Source: CANMXU01 sp052030545 (GTDB lineage Bacteria; Pseudomonadota; Gammaproteobacteria; Enterobacterales; Alteromonadaceae). Taken from it: DNA of 64,000 nucleotides. The number at the start of each line of letters is the position of its first letter. Within the stretch, counting starts at the first letter, position 1. Below the pieces are notes generated by a model. That model did not search any database and was not told where the DNA came from. It was given only the letters and a program-made list of their open reading frames with translations. Below are positions 8,036 to 17,400 of this stretch, in pieces. A program made the translations under genes and the position numbers. The stretch is taken from contig NZ_JBPDIH010000003.1 in NCBI RefSeq assembly GCF_052030545.1, forward strand, positions 124,001 through 188,000, read 5' to 3'.

Positions 8036-10063
8036 TTACTGCACACGTGGTATACGAATTTTCATGGTGGTGCCTTCACCTTCCGCACTTTCAACATTTA
8101 TTTCACCAGCAATGCTTTCAATAAACTGTTTCGCTTCATAAACACCAATGCCCATACCTGCATTACCTTTGGTGGTATCGAAGGGCTTAAACAAGCGATT
8201 TTTAATGAAAGCAGACGACATGCCAGTACCATTATCTGCTATCTCTATTTGAACATATTTACCCGTCGCTGATAAGCTAACTTTTACCCAACCATCATCT
8301 TTTGTTGCTTCTTGGGCATTTTGAATTAAATGATTCATCACAGAGAAAAATGTTTCGTCATCTAAATCAATTTCACAGCTTTCATTAGCGTCAAAACTCA
8401 CCGTTGGCTGACTGATGTTTCGCTGCTCAATCACTTTTTCGATAACCGCAGTTAACTCTATGGTTTTACGAGATGACTGCGCCGCTTGCTTGTTTCTAAG
8501 TTGAGTTAATACTTTGCCTAAACGTTCAGTTGCCGATTCAACGGTTTCAAACACATCATCAATAAATTCTGGGTTATCGCGATGCTTAGTGGCATTGTTG
8601 GTGATCAACGAAAGTTGGGCCTGAACATTTTTTAAATCATGTACCAAAAATGCCGACATGCGATTAAAAGCATCAAACTGTTTGGATTCCGCCAGCTTTT
8701 CATTCGCTTCATGTAACGAAACAAAGTTGCCTAACTGTTTAGATACCGCAAAGATTAAATCACGGTCTTCCCAATTTAAACCGCGCTCTTCGCGATTTTC
8801 TGACAACAGGAAAAAACCAAAAAATGCCTTACCAATAAAAATTGGCACGATATAAGTAATCCCCTTCTTTTGCCACGCACTAGGTTGAATAAATAAACTC
8901 GGATAAGAGTGTGGATCATTAGCATATTCATCAATATCGATAATCCAACCTTGTTTCTGACAAAACTGGCTCAACAACAAAAAATCATCGCTGAGTGACT
9001 CATCAATGTCCATGTCTTGGCTGTATTTAACCTTAAATTGCTCGAAAGCAACTCGCTTAACGATTGCGCCAGAAGTTGCATCAACTTTCGACATCATAAT
9101 TTGTGTCGCCATTTGATAATAATTCTCTGCACTAGTGGTTTCAATGGCGCCGATTAGCTGTAACCATTCATCGCGATATTCGTACTTATTGGCAAAGAAA
9201 TTTTTCGCGATAAAGACTTTAAGTCTGCGCCTTAACGATTCAGTAATAAGTAAAACCGCCAGCACAATACCGCTTAATAATAAAAAGCCAATACTGAGTA
9301 AGTCGCCCCACTCACCGCCTAAATAATTTAATAAATAGCCTGTGAGCGCCATCACCAATAAATAAATACCGGCGATCATCAACATCGAGCTGTAAAAAAC
9401 CACTTGTCTGGAAACAAATATGCGCACCGAGCCTTCTTTCACTCGCCTAGTGCTTACCAATAATAGCGGCATAACAAAAATTGAAATTAGGCCGCGGCTG
9501 TACCAAAAATCAAAATCAATCGCTTGCACCATCACGGCTTGCGCGTACAAGACAAAATCAAAAATACTAACGCCGGCAATCGCGATCACTAACGGCCATA
9601 TTGCCCATCGAATTTGGGCGTTTGCACTTCGAAACAGCTGTTCAAGCAGCACTAGGCTCCACAAATTAAGCAATACAAACAGTAAAAATAAGTATTCATA
9701 AGCAAAGTCGAGTAAATAACACAGCAACCAACAGCCGCTCACTAAGCCTAACCATGTCAGTAAATATTTTTGAATATAACTATTTTTCAGTAGGGTTTTT
9801 ATTGAATGATATTCACTATTAAAACTGAGAATTAATACCGCCCAAACGGCAATTTTTACCGCATCTGCAGCCATCGCCCATTGAATATTAAAACCAAATT
9901 TTAATTGCGCAGCAGCCACACCATTAGCAAACAGCGTGACTAACGCACATAAAAGTAGCCAACGAGCAACTGGGGCTTTATTGCGCGCCGCAAATAACAT
10001 TAAGGTAAAAATAACATAGGCAAGTGTTGCCCCTAAATACCCTAAAGTGCCTGCCAACCACAT
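8036..10063 (-). CDS. prsK: XrtA/PEP-CTERM system histidine kinase PrsK
   Basis: Membrane sensor kinase. The N-terminal 300 residues carry about eight or nine hydrophobic helices, followed by a GAF-like region (about 310-455), a phospho-acceptor box FLVHDLKNVQAQ (about 470-481) and an HATPase domain with N-box (NHLIQNAQEAT) and G-boxes (DNGTGMS, GMGIGVYEA). This architecture and length (675 aa) match PrsK, partner of the PrsR gene just downstream. The start ATG is preceded by GAGGAA. The gene lies 78 bases downstream of the RND pump gene on the same strand, with an intervening hairpin lacking a U-tract, so read-through is possible. Confidence 0.88.
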   Translation of the reverse strand: MWLAGTLGYLGATLAYVIFTLMLFAARNKAPVARWLLLCALVTLFANGVAAAQLKFGFNIQWAMAADAVKIAVWAVLILSFNSEYHSIKTLLKNSYIQKYLLTWLGLVSGCWLLCYLLDFAYEYLFLLFVLLNLWSLVLLEQLFRSANAQIRWAIWPLVIAIAGVSIFDFVLYAQAVMVQAIDFDFWYSRGLISIFVMPLLLVSTRRVKEGSVRIFVSRQVVFYSSMLMIAGIYLLVMALTGYLLNYLGGEWGDLLSIGFLLLSGIVLAVLLITESLRRRLKVFIAKNFFANKYEYRDEWLQLIGAIETTSAENYYQMATQIMMSKVDATSGAIVKRVAFEQFKVKYSQDMDIDESLSDDFLLLSQFCQKQGWIIDIDEYANDPHSYPSLFIQPSAWQKKGITYIVPIFIGKAFFGFFLLSENREERGLNWEDRDLIFAVSKQLGNFVSLHEANEKLAESKQFDAFNRMSAFLVHDLKNVQAQLSLITNNATKHRDNPEFIDDVFETVESATERLGKVLTQLRNKQAAQSSRKTIELTAVIEKVIEQRNISQPTVSFDANESCEIDLDDETFFSVMNHLIQNAQEATKDDGWVKVSLSATGKYVQIEIADNGTGMSSAFIKNRLFKPFDTTKGNAGMGIGVYEAKQFIESIAGEINVESAEGEGTTMKIRIPRVQ

Positions 10064-10083
10064 GATGAAATTCCTCGTATTCC

Positions 10084-10113
10084 CTTTAGGCAGTGCATCA
10101 GCATTGCCTAAAG
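10084..10113. repeat. 13-bp inverted repeat between RND pump and prsK genes
   Basis: CTTTAGGCAGTGC and GCATTGCCTAAAG pair around an ATCA tetraloop with a single G:U. No T-run follows on the minus strand, so it is a poor intrinsic terminator. It may act as an mRNA 3'-end stabiliser or partial transcription barrier between the two same-strand genes. Confidence 0.6.
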
Positions 10114-10141
10114 CTCGTCATTATTATTATTAAAAGTATTG

Positions 10142-13100
10142 CTATTTTTTGGTGAATAATTCCGTAAGAACAGGTACCAATAAAAAGCTAGAAATCGCCG
10201 AAACACACAAGCCAGAAATAATGACCACACCCAATGGTTGCCATAAATCACCACCGAGCATGGTCAGTGGTAACAAACCACCAATGGTTGTTAATGTTGT
10301 TAGTAAAATTGGCGTAAAACGGGTGGCACTTGCCGAGACAATTGCGCTTTGTTTATCTTGCCCAGAGGCGATATTTCGATTGGCAGTATCAATTAATATA
10401 ATGGCGTTATTAACCACTATGCCAAATAAACTGATCAAACCAATAAAGGCCATCATCGAAAATGATAAGCCGGTAAGATATAAACCAAGACCTGAACCGA
10501 CGATAGCAAAAGGAATTGAACTAAAAATAACCATCGGCTGTAAAAACGACCTAAATTGCAGCACCAAAATGGCAAATATGCCAATGGCGGTGATCAGCAT
10601 AATTTGGGTTAGACCGGCAAACGATTCTTGTCGGCTTTCTTCTTCACCACCCAACATATAATACATACCTGCAGGCATAGGGTACTGGTCTAAATACTCA
10701 ACCACTTGCGTGGTTAAATGATTAACGGAATAGCCAACGCCTGGGTCTGCCGATACTTTAGCCATGCGCAGTTTTTGATAGTGAAAAAACTCCGTCCGTC
10801 CTTTTTGCAAAGCAATATCAACCACCTGCCCTAACGGAATTTGCTCTTGTGTGCGACTGCTAATATTTATTTGTGATAAGGTTTCAAGATCGGCATTGGG
10901 TTGGCGTACCAAAATAGGGTAATTTTCGCCATTTTCGTCATTAAAGCGTCCGACATAGGTACCGGTAATAATGGTTTTTAAGGTATTGTCTAAATCATTA
11001 ATATCGATATTGGTTAAGCCCGCTTTGTCGTAATCAATTTTCATTGCCAGTTCGGTATTTGCTACGCCAATTGGGTTTTCAATATTAATCATACCTTCAA
11101 TACTAGCCATTTTGGCATGAACATCGTTAGCGACACGCTCTAGGTCACGCAGCGATTCACTCATTAAACGAATCGTAATTGGCTTATCGGTAACTGGACC
11201 TTGAGTGAATTCTTTAACCGTGATTTCAGCTTGACGCCATTGGCTAAATTCCTCTCGAAGCTTTGATACTAAAACTTTAATGTCATCGACGTGATATTCT
11301 TCAAGCACCACTAAAATTTGGCCATACTTTTCAACACCACGCTTAGGAATTTCATTGTAATAAATACGAGGGTTAGAATTACCAACATTCAATGCAACTT
11401 TATCAACTAACGGATAGGTTTCAATCACCTTAGCCGCCTGTTGCATGACTTGATTGGTATAAGATAACGACGAGTTTGGCGGTGTTTCCACATCAACTAG
11501 CAGCATGGCTTTTTCAGCTTTTGGAAATAAACTTAATCCCACTTTGCCAAAAATGCTGCCCATACCAATTAAAGCAACCACAGCAACCGCTAACGTTATC
11601 CATCTAAAGCGAATAAGACCTTTTAAGAAAACCGTATAAAAGCGCTCGGCAAACCCGTTGACATAAAATTGTAAGGTTTTTATTTTGTTAGGCTTTAAGG
11701 TGAAAAATTTGCTCGCAACTAATGGCGTTAAGGTAAGTGCGATTAGCAATGACGCCAGTAACACTAATACGACAGTAACGGGCATCGAACGAATAAAATC
11801 ACCCGTATCACTGGCAATTAATAACATAGGTAAAAACGCCAGCATAGTGGTTACCGTACCACTGGTAATTGCCCAACCGACGCGACTTGTGCCAACAATA
11901 GCGGCCTCACGCAAGCTATTGCAATTACGCTTTTCCCGTAAAATGCTTTCGGTAACAACAATGGCATTATCCACTAACAAGCCAAGCGCAATGATCAAGC
12001 CGACAATCGACATTTGCTGCAAACCAAAGCCGCTAATATCTAACCAACCAATTGCCATAATAAACGACAACGGAATCGCAATAATCACCACTAACGATTC
12101 CCGCACGCCTAAAAATAACAGTGACATAACACCAACAAGCAGCAAGCCTTGCCACAGGTTGTCAAAAAAGCCGTTAACGCGTGACTCAACACTGTCTGCT
12201 TGTTGAAATAATACATCGATAAACATGCCGTCAGGCAATGTGGTTTTAAAGCGATCGATTTCTTTATTAATCAACTCAGTGAGGATAAAAATATTGGTAT
12301 TGGTGCGCTGCTCAACCGTGACAAAAATAACCGGTTTTTCATCGTAATACGCTAAGTAGTTTGGATCTTGGTGAGAAAAACTTACTTCGGCGACATCTTT
12401 AAGACGCAAGGCAAATTCAGGGGTCGATAAAATAATGGTGTCGGCGAGTGCTTGTAGTTGTTCAAAGTTACCACTGGCTTTCACATTAAATCGACGCGTG
12501 CTGGCATCAACAAAACCTGGGGTAATATTAACCGCTCGCCCTTGCAAGATTTGATTAATTTGCGTAACCGAAATGCCGTAATGTGAGAGTAAATCTAAGT
12601 TTAAATCAACCGCGACGACTTGTTGCGGATAACCCCAAATATCGGCTTTTTTCACTGACGCTATTGCTTCTAGTCGCTTTTCTAACTGTTTAGCTTGCAG
12701 CTCCATCAGCTTGTAATCTAAAGGCTCAGACCACAATGCAAGTTGCACCACAGCAACCGCTGTTGGCGTTGCTTTTAGCACTAATAAATCTTGCACGCCC
12801 GATGGCAGCGAAGGTTTAACATTGGAGACCGCTAATTGAATTTGGTTATAAGCACGTTCTGGATCTGTGCCGTAGTGAAATACAATTTCAATGCGTACGC
12901 CACCATTTTTAATTTGCGCTTCCACTTTTTTAATGGTGTCGATATCGGCAAATTCTTGTTCAAGCGGCTCTACCACTAAGGTTTCAATATCTGTGGGTGA
13001 AGCCCCCGGATAAATGACTTCAACTAAGGTGATCGGAATATCAAACTGAGGATCTTCCGAACGTGGCATATTGAAATAAGAAACAATGCCAACTAATACC

Positions 13101-13162
13101 AGTAATACAATAATCGTTAAACTAAATTGGGCGTTATTTATTGCCAGTCGAGGTAAGCGCAT
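10142..13162 (-). CDS. RND efflux transporter, inner-membrane pump (AcrB/HAE-like)
   Basis: Proton-driven resistance-nodulation-division pump, 1006 aa. The N-terminal helix (FSLTIIVLLVLVGIVSYFNMPRSEDP) is followed by two porter/docking halves and two sets of transmembrane helices. Helix 4 carries acidic residues (IVGLIIALGLLVDNAIVV), the proton-relay signature. The length is a little below AcrB (1049). It is encoded three bases after its periplasmic adaptor, so the two are co-translated; no outer-membrane channel gene is present in the window. The sequence looks more like the broad HAE/SadB-type class than classical multidrug AcrB, so the substrate is unknown. Confidence 0.9.
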   Translation of the reverse strand: MRLPRLAINNAQFSLTIIVLLVLVGIVSYFNMPRSEDPQFDIPITLVEVIYPGASPTDIETLVVEPLEQEFADIDTIKKVEAQIKNGGVRIEIVFHYGTDPERAYNQIQLAVSNVKPSLPSGVQDLLVLKATPTAVAVVQLALWSEPLDYKLMELQAKQLEKRLEAIASVKKADIWGYPQQVVAVDLNLDLLSHYGISVTQINQILQGRAVNITPGFVDASTRRFNVKASGNFEQLQALADTIILSTPEFALRLKDVAEVSFSHQDPNYLAYYDEKPVIFVTVEQRTNTNIFILTELINKEIDRFKTTLPDGMFIDVLFQQADSVESRVNGFFDNLWQGLLLVGVMSLLFLGVRESLVVIIAIPLSFIMAIGWLDISGFGLQQMSIVGLIIALGLLVDNAIVVTESILREKRNCNSLREAAIVGTSRVGWAITSGTVTTMLAFLPMLLIASDTGDFIRSMPVTVVLVLLASLLIALTLTPLVASKFFTLKPNKIKTLQFYVNGFAERFYTVFLKGLIRFRWITLAVAVVALIGMGSIFGKVGLSLFPKAEKAMLLVDVETPPNSSLSYTNQVMQQAAKVIETYPLVDKVALNVGNSNPRIYYNEIPKRGVEKYGQILVVLEEYHVDDIKVLVSKLREEFSQWRQAEITVKEFTQGPVTDKPITIRLMSESLRDLERVANDVHAKMASIEGMINIENPIGVANTELAMKIDYDKAGLTNIDINDLDNTLKTIITGTYVGRFNDENGENYPILVRQPNADLETLSQINISSRTQEQIPLGQVVDIALQKGRTEFFHYQKLRMAKVSADPGVGYSVNHLTTQVVEYLDQYPMPAGMYYMLGGEEESRQESFAGLTQIMLITAIGIFAILVLQFRSFLQPMVIFSSIPFAIVGSGLGLYLTGLSFSMMAFIGLISLFGIVVNNAIILIDTANRNIASGQDKQSAIVSASATRFTPILLTTLTTIGGLLPLTMLGGDLWQPLGVVIISGLCVSAISSFLLVPVLTELFTKK

Positions 13163-13165
13163 GGG

Positions 13166-14173
13166 TTATTTTTTATCCAATGAAATATGTTGCCAACCTT
13201 GAGTAACAATGCGCAGCATTTTCTCAGGAGTATCAGTGAGTAAATAAACAGAGTTGTTATTGATTTTGAAAATATCAAACGCTTGTTGCTCTGCCTTCTC
13301 GCCATTTTCCGAGGCTAATAATACCAAGGCTTGGCCTTGTTCATTGACCGACATGAGCGCGGAAATAGGAATACGATAAACCAAATTGTCACGGGTATAA
13401 TCTATTACCACTTCCGCAAGTTGCCCTGCAATAATGCCGTGTTGCAAGTTGAGCTTCGGCAATAACACGTCGATAACAAACAAATTATTGCTATTGGCAA
13501 TGGCAGGAATGCGATTAACTTCACCATTTACTGCGCCAATGTTTTGCAAATTCACCCGTACTTTTTGTCCGATCCTCACTTGGCTAATTTCTGTGCCTGT
13601 TAACGCCACTTTAATCACCCAATTATTTTGCAACGCGGCAACTTTTAACGCTTCAACACCTGGGGTATTAAACGCGCCAAGCTCTGTGGTTCGACTCAAC
13701 ACAACACCGTCGAATGGGGCAATTATCTGTGCTTTTTCTAAATTATAAAAATCCACTTTATATGAAGCACGAATAGTTTCTAAGGCCGTTTCGGCTTTAT
13801 CAAGCTCTTGTTCTGAACTTAAATTATTGTCGATTAGCTGTTGAATACGATTAACTTCGCGTTTGGCTTGCAGCAACTGTGCATAAGAAGCGTTTTTTAA
13901 GGCGATGAGTTCATCAATTTCTAACGCGGCTAACACTTGCCCTTTTTTAAAAACATCACCTTGATCAACACTTAAGGTATCAAGGTAACCATTGCTTTTA
14001 AATGACAAGCTTAATGTGCGTTTAAAATCTAATTTCCCCGTACGCTTGATCGCTTCAACATAAGGCGCGGCAAAAATATCTTCAGTATCGAATTTTTGCG
14101 CAAAAACAGGAGAAATGAATGTGAGGCAAACTAAAGACAAACAAAGTGATTTAGCAGTTTTAAAAAAAAGCAT
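13166..14173 (-). CDS. RND periplasmic adaptor (membrane fusion protein, HlyD/AcrA family)
   Basis: Adaptor linking the downstream RND pump to an outer-membrane channel. The signal peptide is LCLSLVCLTFISPVFAQ. A lipoyl/barrel-sandwich half (LSVDQGDVFKKGQVLAAL) and a short alpha-hairpin with coiled-coil character (residues about 85-135) follow, then the second lipoyl half (KAQIIAPFDGVVLSRTTELG) and a beta-barrel domain. It has 335 aa and no lipobox, so it is anchored differently from AcrA. The stop is three bases before the pump start. The region upstream (14174-14386) is AT-rich and would hold the promoter. Confidence 0.88.
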   Translation of the reverse strand: MLFFKTAKSLCLSLVCLTFISPVFAQKFDTEDIFAAPYVEAIKRTGKLDFKRTLSLSFKSNGYLDTLSVDQGDVFKKGQVLAALEIDELIALKNASYAQLLQAKREVNRIQQLIDNNLSSEQELDKAETALETIRASYKVDFYNLEKAQIIAPFDGVVLSRTTELGAFNTPGVEALKVAALQNNWVIKVALTGTEISQVRIGQKVRVNLQNIGAVNGEVNRIPAIANSNNLFVIDVLLPKLNLQHGIIAGQLAEVVIDYTRDNLVYRIPISALMSVNEQGQALVLLASENGEKAEQQAFDIFKINNNSVYLLTDTPEKMLRIVTQGWQHISLDKK

Positions 14174-14386
14174 AAAGCAACGTAATTATCGAAAAAAATG
14201 ATTACTAATACTTTAGGATTAATGCCCGTTAAAGTACATCTTTTTCAGATAAATATTAATAACAATTTAATCATTGTAATCCAATAAGAACTTGGCTAAG
14301 GAGATAAAAACAAAGCGACTTTTTTTGCTAGACAATAGCCAGCGAAGCCATTACTATTTGCCGCGCTATTCACATAGCCAATTTAC

Positions 14387-14463
14387 GCACCCATAGCTCA
14401 GCTGGATAGAGCGCGCCCCTCCGGAGGGCGAGGCCGCAGGTTCGACTCCTGCTGGGTGCGCCA
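14387..14463 (+). tRNA. tRNA-Arg (anticodon CCG)
   Basis: A full 77-nt cloverleaf can be folded: acceptor GCACCCA/TGGGTGC, D-arm GCTC...GAGC, anticodon stem CGCCC/GGGCG with loop CTCCGGA (anticodon CCG, reading CGG), and T-arm GCAGG-TTCGACT-CCTGC. The CCA end is encoded. It closely resembles E. coli tRNA-Arg(CCG). It stands alone between the RND genes and the thiolase gene, and no integrase is adjacent. Confidence 0.97.
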
Positions 14464-14609
14464 TTTTTTAAAGTTTTGACTAATTTGCAATAACTTAGCA
14501 ATAACGCTAATCAAAAAAACGAGCATGAGTCATCCTTGTCTCATACGCTAAATCATGCACTAAGCCTTGCCCAAATCCCAATACAAACCTAGCGCTAAAA
14601 TTTATTGCT

Positions 14610-15794
14610 TTATACTCGCTCAATTAATGCGGCAATGCCTTGTCCGCCGCCAATGCACATAGTCACTACCGCGTATTTTCCTTGAACGCGCTCAAGCTCA
14701 TGAATTGCTTTTACCGTGATCAACGCGCCAGTTGCGCCAATTGGGTGACCTAAAGAAATGCCCGAGCCATTTGGGTTGACTTTATTCATGTCGAGCTCAA
14801 GATCACGACACACCGCTAGCGCTTGTGCTGCAAAGGCTTCGTTCACTTCCCACACATCAATGTCATGTTTATCAATGCCGGTTTTCGCTAATAATTTATT
14901 TACCGCAGGCACAGGGCCTATGCCCATTATCTCTGGCGCCACACCAGCAAAGGCATAACCGACTAACCGCGCGACCGGTTTCAAGCCGTGCGTTTTGGCA
15001 TATTCACTATCCGCCATCACTAGCGCGGCGGCAGCATCATTTATACCTGAAGCGTTACCGGCAGTTACCGTACCCTCTTTTTTAAATACCGGACGCAGTT
15101 TTTCCATATCTGCTGGGCGACAATCAAAACGCACGTGCTCGTCTTGGGTAAAACTCACCTCACCTTTACGCGATTTTAACGTTACCGGCACAATTTGCTT
15201 GGCAAAATAATTTTCATTTATTGCCACTTGTGCGCGGCGGTGCGACTCAACCGCAGCAAGGTCTTGCTCTTCACGGCTAATACCCCATTTTTCGGCAATA
15301 TTTTCTGCGGTGATGCCCATGTGAGTATCGTTAATTGGGCAAGTTAGTGCGCCCACCATAGGGTCAATTAATTGAGTATCGCCCATTTTGCTGCCAAAGC
15401 GGGTATTGGGCGACCAATAAGGCACACGCGACATTGCTTCAGCGCCGCCAGCAACAGCGACATCACAATCATCAAGTAATAATAATTGCGCGGCAGAAAC
15501 TATTGCTTGTAAGCCAGAGCCGCACAAACGATTAACGGTAAGTGCTGGCGTGGTTTCAGGCAAGCCGCCTTTCATTGCGGCGACTCGACTCATGTACATA
15601 TCTTTTCGGTCTGAGTGAGTGACATTACCAATCACGCAATGGCCAACTTGCTCAGGCGAAATACCAGCGCGATCAACGGCTGCCGCTACCATTTGCCCAG
15701 CTAAATCACTTGGCGCAATATTTTTCAGTGCACCACCAAAGCCGCCAATGGCGCTGCGCACACTACTTAAAAAAACAACTTCACGTTTTGACAT
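14610..15794 (-). CDS. Acetyl-CoA C-acyltransferase (thiolase)
   Basis: Biosynthetic/degradative thiolase that cleaves acetoacetyl-CoA to two acetyl-CoA or the reverse. The nucleophilic Cys is in VNRLCGSGLQA (about residue 90), the GHPIGATG histidine motif is near residue 353 and the second active-site Cys is in CIGGGQG (about 383). At 394 aa it has normal length. It lies 63 bases downstream of the CoA-transferase subunit B gene on the same strand, which suggests a ketone-body operon: acetoacetate to acetoacetyl-CoA, then to acetyl-CoA. Chain-length preference cannot be read from sequence; a general 3-ketoacyl-CoA thiolase is possible. Confidence 0.9.
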   Translation of the reverse strand: MSKREVVFLSSVRSAIGGFGGALKNIAPSDLAGQMVAAAVDRAGISPEQVGHCVIGNVTHSDRKDMYMSRVAAMKGGLPETTPALTVNRLCGSGLQAIVSAAQLLLLDDCDVAVAGGAEAMSRVPYWSPNTRFGSKMGDTQLIDPMVGALTCPINDTHMGITAENIAEKWGISREEQDLAAVESHRRAQVAINENYFAKQIVPVTLKSRKGEVSFTQDEHVRFDCRPADMEKLRPVFKKEGTVTAGNASGINDAAAALVMADSEYAKTHGLKPVARLVGYAFAGVAPEIMGIGPVPAVNKLLAKTGIDKHDIDVWEVNEAFAAQALAVCRDLELDMNKVNPNGSGISLGHPIGATGALITVKAIHELERVQGKYAVVTMCIGGGQGIAALIERV

Positions 15795-15857
15795 CTCATT
15801 TTTCTCTTATCAATTGAACGGTTAACTTAAAAAGTACACTTAAACAAAACACGGCCA

Positions 15858-16514
15858 TTAAAACTGCATTTCTGGCACTTGCTCAGGCACCACTAATTCA
15901 CCCGCAGTAAGCTTAATAATTTCTTCTACCGAGACCCCCGGTGCACGCTCAAGCAAATGAAATTTTCCGTCTTTAATTTCAATGTAAGCCAAGTCTGTTA
16001 ATACTTTTTTAATGCAGCCTTTGCCCGTTAACGGCAAAGTACAATCTGTTAATAGCTTTGATACGCCGTGTTTTGAAGCGTGGGTCATGGTGACAATAAT
16101 ATTGTCTGCCCCTGCCACTAAATCCATCGCGCCGCCCATGCCTTTGATCAATTTTCCCGGGATCATGTACGAGGCAATATTGCCATTTACATCCACTTCA
16201 AATGCGCCCAGCACCGTTAAATCAACATGACCGCCGCGGATCATGGCAAACGATTCAGCCGAATCAAAAAGTGATGCGCCTGTTGCCATCGTCACCGTTT
16301 GCTTACCGGCATTAATTAAGTCGGCATCTACTTCATCTTCTGTTGGAAACTGCCCCATACCGAGCAAACCATTTTCCGATTGCAGCATCACTTCCATGCC
16401 CTTTGGAATGTAATTGGCCACCAATGTAGGAATACCTATGCCTAAATTTACGTAATAACCGTCTTGTAATTCTTGGGCAACACGCATTGCCAGTTGTTCT
16501 CTTGAAAGTGCCAT
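15858..16514 (-). CDS. scoB: 3-oxoacid CoA-transferase subunit B
   Basis: Beta subunit of a heterodimeric CoA-transferase (succinyl-CoA or acetyl-CoA:acetoacetate). The catalytic glutamate lies in the conserved LQSENGLLGMG motif (about residues 45-55), preceded by the GIGIPTLVANYIP signature. 218 aa is the standard subunit B size. It starts 11 bases after the subunit A stop, so the two are translationally linked, and thiolase follows. It most likely activates acetoacetate made from 3-hydroxybutyrate. The CoA donor cannot be determined from sequence. Confidence 0.9.
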   Translation of the reverse strand: MALSREQLAMRVAQELQDGYYVNLGIGIPTLVANYIPKGMEVMLQSENGLLGMGQFPTEDEVDADLINAGKQTVTMATGASLFDSAESFAMIRGGHVDLTVLGAFEVDVNGNIASYMIPGKLIKGMGGAMDLVAGADNIIVTMTHASKHGVSKLLTDCTLPLTGKGCIKKVLTDLAYIEIKDGKFHLLERAPGVSVEEIIKLTAGELVVPEQVPEMQF

Positions 16515-16525
16515 AAGTTACTCCT

Positions 16526-17233
16526 TTATGCGTTTGCTGCGCGCACAGTGCGTTGTTCAATTGATTTTTTGAAAGTGCCTTGAATAAGACGATTCACATA
16601 AATACCTGGGGTATGAATTTGATCAGGGTCGAGTTCACCCGGCTCAACAATTTCTTCAACTTCTACTACAGTAATTTTGCCAGCAGTTGCCGCCATCGGG
16701 TTAAAATTACGCGCGGTTTTACGAAACACTAAATTGCCATAAGTATCAGCTTTCCACGCTTTTACAATGGCAAAATCGCCAGTAATAGCAGGCTCTAAAA
16801 TATAGTGTCGGCCATCAATTTCACGCGTTTCTTTACCTTCAGCTACTAAAGTGCCGTAACCTGTTGCAGTGAAAAATGCCGGAATGCCCGCGCCGCCTGC
16901 GCGCATTTTTTCAGCCAAGGTCCCTTGCGGGGTTAATTCCACGTCTAATTCACCAGCCATCATTTGCGCTTCAAAAATTTCATTTTCGCCAACATAAGAG
17001 GCGACCATTTTTTTCACTTGTCGGTTATGCAGCAATACGCCAAGCCCTTCATTGGTAGTGCCGCAGTTGTTCGACACCACGGTTAAACCTTTGGTGCCTT
17101 TGCGCTGAATTTCATTAATTAAATTTTCTGGAATACCACATAAACCAAAACCACCGGCAATTACGGTCATGTTGTCTGCTAACCCTGCCATTGCTTCTTC
17201 GTAGCTATTTACTACTTTATTAAAACCTGCCAT
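16526..17233 (-). CDS. scoA: 3-oxoacid CoA-transferase subunit A
   Basis: Alpha subunit of the CoA-transferase. ATG 17233 (MAGFNKVVNSYEEAM) is used since a GGAG site stands ten bases upstream; an upstream in-frame start at 17284 lacks such support and would add 17 poorly conserved residues. Family motifs include GGFGLCGIPENLI (CoA-binding glycine loop), SNNCGTTNEGLG and GAGIPAFFTATG. The length is 235 aa, as expected. First gene of scoA-scoB-thiolase. It is divergent from a LysR-type regulator, with a likely operator at 17318-17338 in between. Confidence 0.9.
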   Translation of the reverse strand: MAGFNKVVNSYEEAMAGLADNMTVIAGGFGLCGIPENLINEIQRKGTKGLTVVSNNCGTTNEGLGVLLHNRQVKKMVASYVGENEIFEAQMMAGELDVELTPQGTLAEKMRAGGAGIPAFFTATGYGTLVAEGKETREIDGRHYILEPAITGDFAIVKAWKADTYGNLVFRKTARNFNPMAATAGKITVVEVEEIVEPGELDPDQIHTPGIYVNRLIQGTFKKSIEQRTVRAANA

Positions 17234-17317
17234 TTTAATGCTCCTACCTAAGGTGATTAACTCGAAAAACTTGAGTATCAGCATCTGCCATGGTTATATA
17301 TTTATCAAATTAATAAT

Positions 17318-17338
17318 ATTTACCAATTGATAAATATT
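17318..17338. promoter_or_regulatory. Candidate LysR-type operator, site 1
   Basis: ATTTACCAATTGATAAATAT lies in the 167-base divergent region between scoA and the LysR gene. It has dyad symmetry (TTTACCAATTGATAAA) and the T-N11-A form usual for LysR proteins. A second copy, identical at 18 of 21 positions, precedes the esterase gene at 18329. A nearby half element (TTTATCAA at 17301) forms an additional inverted repeat with TTGATAAA. Confidence 0.6.
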
Positions 17339-17400
17339 TTAAATAAAGCAAGTTTTACCATTGATTGCTTACTGAATAACAACTGCTCAAGGACTTGGTT

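Noticed and set aside
14387..14463. tRNA-Arg as attachment site of a genomic island
   Set aside because: No integrase gene and no repeated tRNA 3' end were seen nearby, and flanking genes look like core metabolism.
17238..17252. CCTACCTAAGGTGA resembling the ACTAAGGTA core
   Set aside because: Orientation and centre do not match, and it overlaps the scoA ribosome-binding site.
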